Shown here: positions 24,488 to 33,600 of the stretch, one piece after another
Layout of the letters: each line of letters begins with the position of its first letter
Numbering within the stretch: position 1 is the first letter of the stretch
Source: an uncultured Lachnospiraceae bacterium
Lineage (GTDB): Bacteria > Bacillota > Clostridia > Lachnospirales > Lachnospiraceae
NCBI GenBank assembly: GCA_910586705.1
Contig: CAJUJK010000008.1
Span: forward strand, 62,001 to 126,000
DNA: 64,000 bases
Reading direction: 5' to 3'
Made by a program: the position numbers and the translations under genes
Notes under the pieces: generated by a model
What the model was told of the DNA's origin: nothing
What the model saw: only the letters and a program-made list of their open reading frames with translations
Database searches by the model: none

Positions 24488-25879
24488 ATGGAAGACGGTG
24501 GCTCGGGCAGTAACAGCATCCTGTGGTTTGTACTTATGCTTTTTCTGGAGATGATATTTTACGGCTTCAGTGCGGCGATGCAGAACCGCAGGGGAACGGA
24601 CAAAGAAGAAGGCGGCGCAGGCGGGGAAGAACCCGAAGAGCAGACGGTAAAGCAGAAAAAGAAGCAGGAAAGACTTGCCTACATGATGGAGCAGCATGCG
24701 GCTTACGCTACGGCGACGCAGCTCGGCGTGGTGACCATCAATCTGCTGTTGGGCGCATTTATTCTGTACCGGCTGAATAACTATTTTTCTTTTCTGGTAT
24801 CGGATCAGGTGCGCGTCCGGTTCGGGGCGCTTGCCGGATGGCAGATGCATGCGCTTGCGCTTGCGGTTCCTGTTATTGTGACGATTTTTCTGTTGTACAT
24901 AATCATGACGATCGGTGTTATGGTGCCGAAGAAAGCGGCGGCGAAGCACCCGGATAAATGGCTTCATGCGCTGGTTAACCCATTTTATTACTATGTGCGG
25001 ATTGTATCGCCTTTCAGCAGTCTGATCTTTGTCACGTCAAAGATGGTGCTGCATCTGTTTGGCGTGCGGGATGCGGACGATCGCGAGGATGTGACGGAGG
25101 AAGAAATCCTCTCCATGGTGAGTGTCGGGCATGAGCAGGGTATTCTCCATGCCAGCGAGGCGGAGATGATCACGAATATCTTTGAGTACGGAGATAAGGA
25201 AGCCAAGGATATTATGATCAACCGCAACAATCTGATCGCCATAGACTGTACCATGACGCTGCAGGAGGCGGCGGCTTTTATCGTGGAGGCGCACAACAGC
25301 CGTTTTCCTGTCTACGACGAGACCATAGACCATATCATCGGCATTCTGCATCTGAAGGACGTGATGCGGATGCAGATGAATGAAAAGATGCGAAACCGTC
25401 CCATCGGAAAGATCAAGGGGCTTTTGCGCGAGCCGCGCTTTATTACGGAGAAACGTAAGATCAACGATCTCTTTCAGGTGATGCAGAAAGAAAAGATCCA
25501 GATGGTCATTGTCATCGACGAGTATGGGCAGACGGCAGGACTGGTTGCTCTGGAAGACATTCTGGAAGAGATTGTAGGCAATATTCAGGACGAGTATGAT
25601 GAGGATGCCACCTATATCAAAGAGAGCGGGACGGACCACTACGTGATTCAGGGTATGATGCCTTTGGAGGAACTGGAGGAAAGACTGCAGGTTTCCTTTG
25701 AGGATGAACCGTTTGATACGGTGAACGGCTTTGTGATCTCGAGACTGGAACACATCCCGGAGGAGGGAGAAGATTTTGAGTTTGTGTACGGAGGCTATAC
25801 GTTCCGTATTATGGAAGTAAAGGATCATATGATCCAGACAGTGTCTGCGAAAAAGAATAAAGAAGAAACAGAAGCATAA
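24488..25879 (+). CDS. CNNM/CorC (HlyC)-type membrane protein with CBS domains
   Basis: A 463-residue integral membrane protein of the family tied to magnesium/cobalt export (CNNM, DUF21). The N-terminal helix and three further membrane segments (about residues 8-25, 75-100, 115-140, 155-175) form the transmembrane domain, interrupted by a charged cytoplasmic insert (about 38-70). A CBS pair follows, with IMINRNNLIAIDCTMTLQEA and VVIDEYGQTAGLVALEDILE. The C-terminal CorC_HlyC domain contains GMMPLEELEERL and DTVNGFVISRLEHIP. The family name haemolysin is historical; no lytic function is implied. It has its own promoter and lies 17 nt before yebC. Confidence 0.9.
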   Translation: MEDGGSGSNSILWFVLMLFLEMIFYGFSAAMQNRRGTDKEEGGAGGEEPEEQTVKQKKKQERLAYMMEQHAAYATATQLGVVTINLLLGAFILYRLNNYFSFLVSDQVRVRFGALAGWQMHALALAVPVIVTIFLLYIIMTIGVMVPKKAAAKHPDKWLHALVNPFYYYVRIVSPFSSLIFVTSKMVLHLFGVRDADDREDVTEEEILSMVSVGHEQGILHASEAEMITNIFEYGDKEAKDIMINRNNLIAIDCTMTLQEAAAFIVEAHNSRFPVYDETIDHIIGILHLKDVMRMQMNEKMRNRPIGKIKGLLREPRFITEKRKINDLFQVMQKEKIQMVIVIDEYGQTAGLVALEDILEEIVGNIQDEYDEDATYIKESGTDHYVIQGMMPLEELEERLQVSFEDEPFDTVNGFVISRLEHIPEEGEDFEFVYGGYTFRIMEVKDHMIQTVSAKKNKEETEA

Positions 25880-25896
25880 AGAAAGGATGGAGAGAG

Positions 25897-26625
25897 ATGT
25901 CAGGACATTCAAAATTTGCGAATATCAAACACAAGAAGGAAAAAAATGATGCGGCGAAAGGTAAGATTTTTACCATCATCGGCAGGGAGATCGCGGTGGC
26001 GGTGAAGGAGGGTGGTCCCGATCCGGCGAATAATTTCAAGCTGGCGCAGGTGATTGCCAAGGCGAAGGCAAATAACATGCCCAACGATACCATCGACAGA
26101 GGTATCAAAAAGGCAGCCGGTGAAGGCGGAAACGTGGATTATAAGTATGTCACTTACGAGGGCTATGGTCCAAACGGTGTGGCAATCATCGTGGACGCGC
26201 TGACGGACAATACCAACCGTACAGCCGCCAATGTGAGAAGCGCGTTTACCAAGGGCAACGGCAGCATCGGCACACAGGGCTGCGTTTCCTTTATGTTCGA
26301 CAAGAAGGGGCTTATCATCATTGATAAGGAAGAGTGTGAGATGGACGCGGACGATCTGATGATGACCGCGCTTGACGCCGGTGCGGAGGATTTCTCCGAG
26401 GAGGAGGACAGCTACGAAGTTTATACCGACCCGGATCAGTGGAGCGAGGTGGACGCGGCGCTGAAGGAGGCGGGGGTAACGCCCATCTCATCGGAGGTGA
26501 CGATGATCCCGCAGACGTGGGTGGAACTGACAGACGAGGGCGCGGTAAAGAACCTGCAGAAGACGCTGGATCTTCTGGAGGATGACGATGACGTGCAGGC
26601 GGTATATCACAACTGGGATGAATAA
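25897..26625 (+). CDS. yebC: YebC/PmpR-type protein
   Basis: A cytoplasmic 242-residue protein of the YebC/TACO1 family, described either as a transcriptional regulator or as a factor helping ribosomes through proline-rich stretches. The hallmark N-terminus MSGHSKFANIKHKKEKNDAA is complete, followed by the usual domain I helix region (FTIIGREIAVAVKEGG) and RTAANVRSAFTKGNGSIG. The acidic end LLEDDDDVQAVYHNWDE is also typical. AAAGGA precedes the start. The gene is probably co-transcribed with the CNNM/CorC gene. A hairpin-rich spacer separates it from metY. Confidence 0.96.
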   Translation: MSGHSKFANIKHKKEKNDAAKGKIFTIIGREIAVAVKEGGPDPANNFKLAQVIAKAKANNMPNDTIDRGIKKAAGEGGNVDYKYVTYEGYGPNGVAIIVDALTDNTNRTAANVRSAFTKGNGSIGTQGCVSFMFDKKGLIIIDKEECEMDADDLMMTALDAGAEDFSEEEDSYEVYTDPDQWSEVDAALKEAGVTPISSEVTMIPQTWVELTDEGAVKNLQKTLDLLEDDDDVQAVYHNWDE

Positions 26626-26782
26626 CGTGAGAAGAACTTCTAGCCGCTCACAGCAAAGGCTGTTTCGCGGAGAAGTTCTAAGTCTCACGTGGGAGAATGC
26701 TTGGAAAACAGCATTCTCCGCATGGACGGGACATCAGGAAGCACTATGTCTCGCGTGAGAGAATGCCAAAAGAGGCATTCTC
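26626..26782 (+). repeat. hairpin array with CGTGAGA and GGAGAATGC palindromes, upstream of metY
   Basis: Immediately after the yebC stop, CGTGAGA+AGAACTTCT (26626-26641) pairs with AGAAGTTCT+TCTCACG (26671-26689), enclosing an inner ACAGC/GCTGT hairpin. GGAGAATGC (26692-26700) pairs with GCATTCTCC (26711-26719), and GAGAATGCC (26759-26767) with GGCATTCTC (26774-26782). The strings starting gtctcacgtgggagaatg (26682) and gtctcgcgtgagagaatg (26749) are imperfect direct repeats 67 bp apart. No T-run follows, so these are not simple terminators. Confidence 0.8.
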
Positions 26783-26807
26783 TGTGATGATTTGGAGGAA
26801 GGATACG

Positions 26808-28082
26808 ATGTACAAAAAAGAGACAATCTGCATACAGTCGGGGTGGAAGCCGAAGAACGGGGAGGCGAGGGTGCTCCCGATCTACCAGAGTACGACTTTC
26901 AAATATGAGAGTTCGGAGCAGATGGGGCGGCTTTTTGATCTGGAGGAGAGTGGGTATTTCTATACCCGGTTACAGAATCCTACGAACGACTGTGTGGCGC
27001 AGAAAATATGCGAGCTTGAGGGCGGCGTGGCGGCTATGCTTACCTCTTCCGGGCAGGCGGCGAACCATTATGCCGTATTCAATATCTGTGAGGCGGGCGA
27101 CCATGTGGTGATGAGTTCCACGGTTTACGGCGGCAGTTTCAATCTGCTCACCTGCACCATGAAGAAGATGGGAATCGAGTGTACGGTGGTGGATCCTGAC
27201 GCGCCGGCGGAGGAACTGGAAAAAGCTTTTCAGGAAAACACCAAATGTGTGTTTGCGGAGACGATCGCGAATCCGGCGCTGGTGGTTCTCGACATAGAAA
27301 AGTTTGCGGCGCTGGCACATGCCCATCAGGTGCCGCTGATTGTGGACAATACCTTTGCCACGCCAATCAACTGCAATCCCTTTAAATGGGGCGCGGATAT
27401 CGTGACGCACTCCACCACGAAATATATGGACGGACATGCCATGGCTGTGGGCGGCTGTATTGTGGATTCGGGCAATTTTGACTGGGCGGCGCACCCGGAA
27501 AAATTCCCCGGGCTGTGTACGCCAGACGAGTCCTATCACGGCATTGTCTATACGGAAAAATTCGGGAAGGCGGCTTATATCACGAAGGCGACGAGCCAGC
27601 TGATGCGGGATCTCGGTTCCATCCAGTCGCCCCAGAATGCGTTTTTGCTGAATGTGGGTCTGGAGACGCTGCCTCTGCGCATGGAGAGACACTGTTATAA
27701 CGCGCAGAAGTGCGCAGAATTTTTGCAGGACCACGAAAAGGTGGCGTGGGTGAATTATCCGGGGCTTTCCGGCAATAAATATTACGATCTGGCGAAAAAA
27801 TATATGCCAGACGGCACATGCGGCGTGATTTCCTTTGGTCTGAAGGGTGGCAGGGAGGCAGCCGCAAAAATGATGGATCATCTGGAACTGGCGGCGATCG
27901 TGACCCATGTGGCGGATGCAAGAACGAGTGTTCTGCACCCGGCGAGTCATACGCACAGGCAGATGAATGACGAACAACTGAAAGAGGCGGGGGTAGCGCC
28001 CGATCTGATCCGGCTTTCTGTGGGGATCGAGCATATCGATGATATTATTGCGGATCTTGCGCAGGCACTCTCCGCTTTATAA
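26808..28082 (+). CDS. O-acetylhomoserine sulfhydrylase-like PLP enzyme
   Basis: A 424-residue Cys/Met-metabolism PLP enzyme, most likely making homocysteine from O-acetylhomoserine and sulfide (MetY), though methionine gamma-lyase activity cannot be excluded by eye. ATG 26808 has a consensus GGAGGAAGGA at 26794-26803. Seen in order are the start KKETICIQSGWKPKNGEARV, the substrate segment YFYTRLQNPTNDCVAQKI, the phosphate-binding segment TSSGQAANHY, the cofactor Asp in LIVDNTFATP and the PLP Lys in HSTTKYMDGHAMAVGG. The late segment RTSVLHPASHTHRQM is also present. The long leader is filled by the hairpin array, but I do not see a SAM riboswitch. Confidence 0.9.
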   Translation: MYKKETICIQSGWKPKNGEARVLPIYQSTTFKYESSEQMGRLFDLEESGYFYTRLQNPTNDCVAQKICELEGGVAAMLTSSGQAANHYAVFNICEAGDHVVMSSTVYGGSFNLLTCTMKKMGIECTVVDPDAPAEELEKAFQENTKCVFAETIANPALVVLDIEKFAALAHAHQVPLIVDNTFATPINCNPFKWGADIVTHSTTKYMDGHAMAVGGCIVDSGNFDWAAHPEKFPGLCTPDESYHGIVYTEKFGKAAYITKATSQLMRDLGSIQSPQNAFLLNVGLETLPLRMERHCYNAQKCAEFLQDHEKVAWVNYPGLSGNKYYDLAKKYMPDGTCGVISFGLKGGREAAAKMMDHLELAAIVTHVADARTSVLHPASHTHRQMNDEQLKEAGVAPDLIRLSVGIEHIDDIIADLAQALSAL

Positions 28083-28097
28083 GAGAAGGATAACATT

Positions 28098-29585
28098 ATG
28101 ACTTATCGGAAAACATGGTTTGATTATGTGCTCTGGGCAGCTTACGCGGGGCTCTGTGTGGCGCTGCTCGCTTATGTGGGAAAACATATCTATGTGTTCT
28201 ATGTTGGAACGTCTCTTGCGAAGCTTGGCACATTTCTGCCATTTCCGCTGATCCTGTGTCTCTATTCGGGCATTCGCCTGTCTGCACAGGCAATCAGAAA
28301 AAAGCGCTATCTTTCCGCGCATACATCTGGCATGGCGGAATCGTTTGTGATTTCCATATCTTTTGTATTCGGTCTTATCCTGAGAATAAGGGAGGGACTC
28401 TATGAGGCGGTGCCTTCCTTTGAACCGGGAGAATACTATGAAATGGCTGTTGTGAGGGCGGGGGCGGACAGTCCGGCTCTCTCGCACGGGTTGAGCGACC
28501 TGTTTGTGCGCTGTCTCCGTGTTGTTTTTTCTTTTCTGGGAAACAGTATGACTGCGGCAATGCTGTTCCAGATTTTTTTGCAGATGCTGATCCTTCTATT
28601 TGCTTACCTCGCAGTCAGAATAGCGGCAGGCAGGTTTGCGGCATGTACAGTGCTTCTGCTGTTGGCATTTTCCGATGCGGTGATCCGTAAAATGTATGTG
28701 ATTGATCCGGAATGTATGCTGTTAGCGGTTATGCTTGCAGGGCTTTGTCTCGTACTTGGTTTTGTGCGGGCGGCGCTTAGCGGCAGCGGCGGTTTCGGCA
28801 GTCTGCCGGGAGCTGTGTTTCTCGGCATTGTTTTAGGCGTCCTGTGCTATCTGGAATGTGGCATGGCGGTTCTCTTTTTGTTTCTGGCGGGACTTTTTAC
28901 CGGGAAACTGGGTGCTGACACCGGGCGGAAACGTATGATCGGAAGCCTGTTTCTGGTACTGGCAGGCAGTCTTGCAGGGTTTTTGTGTGCCATCGGCATA
29001 GATGCCTCTTTCAGCGGCGTCAGTTTTTATCAAGGGCTTATGTCATGGACCCTGCCGTATTTAAATTTCAGGATGGGCGCAAGGATATTTAGTGTAATCG
29101 GCATGGATCACCTCTTTTTTGCACTGATTTTTCTCCCGGCTTCTTTTTTAGGACTTGTGTTTATCCAAGGGGACCGCGAGCAGGATTTCACGCTGTGGCT
29201 TTTGCCATGTGTTCTTCTTGCACCCGTTTTTGTCATGGATTTCAGCGTCGTGGGATTCGGTGGCGTGGTGTTGTTTTTCTGGTGCGTGATGGCGGCGCTT
29301 GGCTTGAAGAATACCGTGTTTGGCGGGCAGGCGGAAGTCCTGCGGGAAAAGATAGAGGAGATCAACGCGGCGGCAGCGCCTATCCCTGCGGCAGCGCCTG
29401 TGGCGGCGGGGGCGATCCCCGGGAGTCCGGCGGCGGTTTCGGAGGAAAAGCCGCGGTTTATCGAAAACCCGCTGCCACTTCCGAAAAAGCATGTGAAGCG
29501 TGAGATGGATTACGACTATGATGTGACGGAAGCGGACATGCACTATCAGGTGGAAGTTGCGGAGGGGGACGAGTTTGATTTTTAA
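28098..29585 (+). CDS. polytopic membrane protein of unknown function
   Basis: A 495-residue integral membrane protein with about ten to twelve hydrophobic helices (roughly residues 10-410) and a cytoplasmic C-terminal tail of about 85 residues. The tail has an Ala/Pro stretch and then the sequence ENPLPLPKKHVKREMDYDYD and an acidic end. A short conserved-looking motif, SFEPGEYYEMAVVRAG, lies in a loop after the third or fourth helix. The overall layout recalls GT39/PMT-like glycosyltransferases, but I do not see the expected Asp-Asp/Glu motif clearly, so I make no functional call. It starts 15 nt after metY with AAGGA as ribosome binding site and may share its transcript. A terminator follows. 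Confidence 0.7.
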   Translation: MTYRKTWFDYVLWAAYAGLCVALLAYVGKHIYVFYVGTSLAKLGTFLPFPLILCLYSGIRLSAQAIRKKRYLSAHTSGMAESFVISISFVFGLILRIREGLYEAVPSFEPGEYYEMAVVRAGADSPALSHGLSDLFVRCLRVVFSFLGNSMTAAMLFQIFLQMLILLFAYLAVRIAAGRFAACTVLLLLAFSDAVIRKMYVIDPECMLLAVMLAGLCLVLGFVRAALSGSGGFGSLPGAVFLGIVLGVLCYLECGMAVLFLFLAGLFTGKLGADTGRKRMIGSLFLVLAGSLAGFLCAIGIDASFSGVSFYQGLMSWTLPYLNFRMGARIFSVIGMDHLFFALIFLPASFLGLVFIQGDREQDFTLWLLPCVLLAPVFVMDFSVVGFGGVVLFFWCVMAALGLKNTVFGGQAEVLREKIEEINAAAAPIPAAAPVAAGAIPGSPAAVSEEKPRFIENPLPLPKKHVKREMDYDYDVTEADMHYQVEVAEGDEFDF

Positions 29586-29652
29586 TTAGGAAATTATATC
29601 GCATGTAAAGAACATTATGGAGTTTAAGATTTTATAAATGAGTCATACTAAG

Positions 29653-29682
29653 AGAGAGCCAGACAGACAGGCTCTCTTTTTT
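29653..29682 (+). terminator. intrinsic terminator
   Basis: AGAGAGCC (29653-29660) pairs with GGCTCTCT (29670-29677), with a 9-nt loop and a T-run immediately after. Confidence 0.85.
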
Positions 29683-29770
29683 GATACGCAGTATTTCGAG
29701 TCTGTTTATGCTGTTTATGCGGCATATGGGACAATGTGAGAATCTGACAGATACGGAAAGGAGCACGGGC

Positions 29771-30499
29771 ATGGGAAACAACAAGGATACGAAAAATAAG
29801 AATACCCAGAACAAGGACGAAAACGAGAAAGAGAAAAAGCGGGAGAACGAAAAGCAGAGGGACGAGCGGATAGAAAAGGTGGGACAGGTGACGCTTGATG
29901 AGAACGCGCTGCACCATAAAATCCATCTGCTCACGATTATCGGGGAGATCGAGGGACACGACAACTTAAGCAGCAATGCGAAGACGACCAAATACGAGCA
30001 TATCCTGCCACAGCTTGCGGCGATCGAGGACAGCGGCGAGGTGGACGGCGTGCTGATTCTTTTGAATACCATGGGCGGCGATGTGGAGGCGGGGCTTGCC
30101 ATCGCGGAGATGATTGCGTCCCTGAGCAAGCCGACGGTTTCCCTTGTGCTTGGCGGGAGTCATTCGATCGGTGTACCGATTGCGGTGAGCACGGACTATT
30201 CCTATATTGTGCCGACGGGAACCATGGTGATCCATCCTGTGCGCTTAAGCGGCATGGTGATCGGCGTACAGCAGACGTTTGATTATTTCAAGCAGATACA
30301 GAACCGCATTACCGGGTTTGTCTGCGAGCACTGTAAGATTCCCAAACCCCGTCTGGAAGAACTGATGATGGAGACAGGGATGCTGACGAAGGACGTCGGG
30401 ACAGTGCTTGTAGGAAGAGAGGCTGTGGAGGAGGGCATCATCTGCGAGGTGGGTGGTATCAGCGATGCCATTGGAAAGCTCCATGATATGATAAAATAA
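29771..30499 (+). CDS. tepA: TepA-type ClpP-like protease
   Basis: A 242-residue cytoplasmic protein related to B. subtilis YmfB/TepA, a ClpP-fold serine peptidase. ATG 29771 follows GAAAGGAG. The first 40 residues are highly charged (Asn/Lys/Glu) and probably disordered. The fold follows, with ILLNTMGGDVEAGLAIAEMI and the nucleophile Ser in VLGGSHSIGVPIAVST (GxSxS type). The His region TMVIHPVRLSG is also present, as is an Asp-containing MLTKDVGTVLVG segment near the end. In many Firmicutes this gene lies beside ftsK/spoIIIE. Here an 11.6-kb gene intervenes, and a second copy of the tepA 3' end (42332-42385) sits just before ftsK. Its own end, GKLHDMIK, is shorter than that remnant predicts. 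Confidence 0.9.
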   Translation: MGNNKDTKNKNTQNKDENEKEKKRENEKQRDERIEKVGQVTLDENALHHKIHLLTIIGEIEGHDNLSSNAKTTKYEHILPQLAAIEDSGEVDGVLILLNTMGGDVEAGLAIAEMIASLSKPTVSLVLGGSHSIGVPIAVSTDYSYIVPTGTMVIHPVRLSGMVIGVQQTFDYFKQIQNRITGFVCEHCKIPKPRLEELMMETGMLTKDVGTVLVGREAVEEGIICEVGGISDAIGKLHDMIK

Positions 30500-30533
30500 G
30501 GTCGCTCATGTTCTACTCTTTCTTCATAAATAT

Positions 30534-30562
30534 TTGACAAATACAGTGTTTTGGAGTAAATT
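30534..30562 (+). promoter_or_regulatory. probable promoter of the giant gene
   Basis: A consensus TTGACA (30534-30539) and TAAATT (30557-30562) are 17 bp apart in an AT-rich stretch about 90 bp upstream of the preferred start. Confidence 0.5.
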
Positions 30563-30651
30563 TTAAAATATAACAACATTTTGCATAGAATTTGCGTGAT
30601 GTAAGAAGGAAAAGATTTCAATTTATGATGAAGGAGAGTGGAAAGAGAGTG

Positions 30652-33600
30652 ATGAAAACAGTGTACGGAAAATTTAAACGGATGCTTTCTGTTCTGTTAG
30701 CGACGGCGCTGGTGCTGACCTGCGTGCCTCAGACAGGTATGCAGGTTTTTGCGGCTGAATCCGATGCGGAAGCTGTGGTTTCAGAGGACGGACAGATGAC
30801 GGAAGAGGAAGCGCCTGCGGAGGAGCAGGAAAAGCAGAAGGAATCGGAAGAGCAGGAGATTACAGAAGAAAACGAAGAATCGGAAGAAGAGGTTACAGAA
30901 GAAGACGAAGAACTAAAAGAGGAAACTCCTTCGGAAGAGAAGGCGCCTGAAAAGGAGCAGGATTCAGAAACACCCGAAAATTCTGAGGGGGGGGGTACAA
31001 CAGATGACCCTGTAGAAGAGGAGATCGAGGAGGAGATCAACGCGGCGGCGGACGGAGCGGATGAGGGTACAGAGACAAATCCTGAGGAACCAGATACGCC
31101 TCCGGCGGAAGATCAGACGACGAAATACACTCTTACAGTCAATACGGGTGAGAATGCAGATCAGATTGAAAAGATTATGTATGCGTATGGCGATTCTGTG
31201 CCTGCGGATACAGGGTTCGTGGAATGGGCAGGTTCTCCGGCAGAAATCCCGGAAAATAAGACTGTCTATCTGAAAGTCACTTCTAAAGAAGGATTCGATG
31301 TAAAGATCAAACAGCAGTATCAGGGCGGCGACGAGACGGTGGCAGGCGATTATCTTGAGAAATACGACTGCTATCAGTTTTTCATGTCGAAGGATCTGAC
31401 ACTGACGGTTTCTGCGGAGACTGCGAAGAAACAGGTTAGGATTCAGAAAAACTCGACGGACGGCTTTGAGAGCGTTTATTATTCCATTGATAACAAAAAA
31501 GAAGGTACGGAAGACTATGAGACTGGAAAACAGCAGGCTTTCAGCGGAACCAGTGTCAGTATAGAGATTTCATCCGATCAACAGTTGACTTTGTCGGTCA
31601 AAACGAAGGGGGTGAATCGCTATCGCGTCTATGTATGCTGTGAGGATAACCAAAATACGACATATGTTCCATCCGAAGATGGGAATGAGGAGATTTATCA
31701 CATAGAGGGAAAGTCACTCAGAAAAAACGATACAGTCAATATCTCGGCGATCAAGCTGTATTGGCTTACGGTCGAGGCAGACACAAATAGTATCAAAGAA
31801 AAGATTGAGAGTATCTGGAGTGTTCCGCTTGAAGCGGCTGACGGAGATACAGCTTTAGACGAGGTGAGTGATGATGCCTTTAGTGAGGAGTGGGATGTTG
31901 GAACAAATGGAGGCATAACTGCACAGACTTGCTATGTGGAACAAGGTGAAAAAACTGGTGCAGTTTTTTTCAAAGCGAAGCCAAAAGACGATTACGAAAT
32001 CAAGGTAACTCCCGAAACAAAACATATTACATCTATAGTAAAGGACGGAGCCTTTTATTATAAGATCGTGATGCCGGAACCGGAGAGCGACGAGACCTAC
32101 ACCATCTCCGCCGTTCCCAAACCCCAGTGCAGCCTTACCATCCCGGATTTCTCCGGCATCAAGGGAATCGAGTCGGTGAAGTATGCGACGGAATTAAAGG
32201 AAGACCCGGCAGGTTCGGGAACTTCTGTGCCGGACTGGAAAGAGTATACCGCTTCGACATATCCTTTTGTCAAGCGTGGAGAAAAGATATATCTTCAGGT
32301 GAATGTGGCGGACGGCTATGATGCCGCCGAAACAAAAATATATACAACCTACGGCACATTGGCAGAGGACAAAGAGCCGGTGACGGCAGAAGCCGACGGG
32401 TCTTATGTTCTGACCATGAAGGATGGTCTGTCCCTGCGGATCGTGACTCAGCTAAAATCAAATACAATCACGGTCACGAAAGATGCCGATGTCAAGAATG
32501 TATATTACACCATAGACAACGACGCAAGAAAGACGCTGGGAGCTACCGAAGAAATAAAAGCCACCAGAGAGAACATGGTCACTCTGGAATTTGCGATGGA
32601 GGATGGCTTTGGCGTCGCTGTGACCAAGACATCGGACGGCGGAAGCGCTGAGCCTCTGGAGACTACATACGATACCTATAGTGGAAATTACGAGTGCGAG
32701 CTGAAAGATATTACGGCGGATGTCGCAGTTAATGTGACTTCTGTTTCCCTTGCCACGATCCACATGCCTGAAACATTTACGGGCACGGGTGTCAAAAAAG
32801 TGCAGTACGCGACGCAGGAGACTGGCGACAGTTCCGCGCTGACATGGTACAATGCGGTGGCGGGGGAGACGATCCGGGTTCCGGCTTCGGGTATGAATGT
32901 ATACCTGCTCGTCACGCCGGAGACAGGGCGAAAGTGTATAGTCAGCTATGGCGCGACGTGGGATGCGGATGAGGCGTCACAGACAGATGTTCCAACAGCG
33001 CCGGGCAAGAACTATTATGACCTGACAAGCATCCTCTCATCGGCACCGATATGGTTGTTTATGAAGCAGGATTCATCGACTGCTACCCATACACTCACCA
33101 TAAAAAGGGGTGGAACGCTGGCGGCAATCCGCGATATTGCATATACGATGAATGCGGATGACAAGAATAGCTGGGTCAGCGTGGGAAGCGCGAAAGAAAT
33201 TCCGAGGCTGGCAAAGGATTCTGTCGTGTATGTCCGCACGTCCGTAAAGCCGGGCTATACATGTTCGGTTACGAAGGATGCGGGAGTGACACCTGAGACC
33301 CCGGACGCCAATGGTGTATACAGCATTACGATGGATGCCGACGTTGCGATTACAGTGAAAGCCGAAGCGGCGGCGCAGACTGTAAAATACATGGAGAACC
33401 TGAATGGTGCGGACAAAGGGGCTGTATTCCTCAGCGACAGTAAATTCACGCGTGAGGGCGCAGATGGTCAGCCAGAGAACCTGAAGGATTATGCTGGTGC
33501 AGATGGCATTGTGACACCCGCCGATCCAGCAAAGCCGATCACCTGCGAGGACACCCTCACCTTGTCCTTCACGCCGAAGGAAGGATATAAGGTGACCGTC

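Noticed and set aside
26626..26800. SAM (S-box) riboswitch before metY
   Set aside because: The leader is made of simple palindromes; the conserved S-box core and a terminator/antiterminator pair are not seen.
30712..30745. Lipobox (VLTC / VFTC) in the two unanchored secreted proteins
   Set aside because: Position -1 is Thr, which is poor for a lipobox, and better signal-peptidase I sites (AxA-type) follow about ten residues later.
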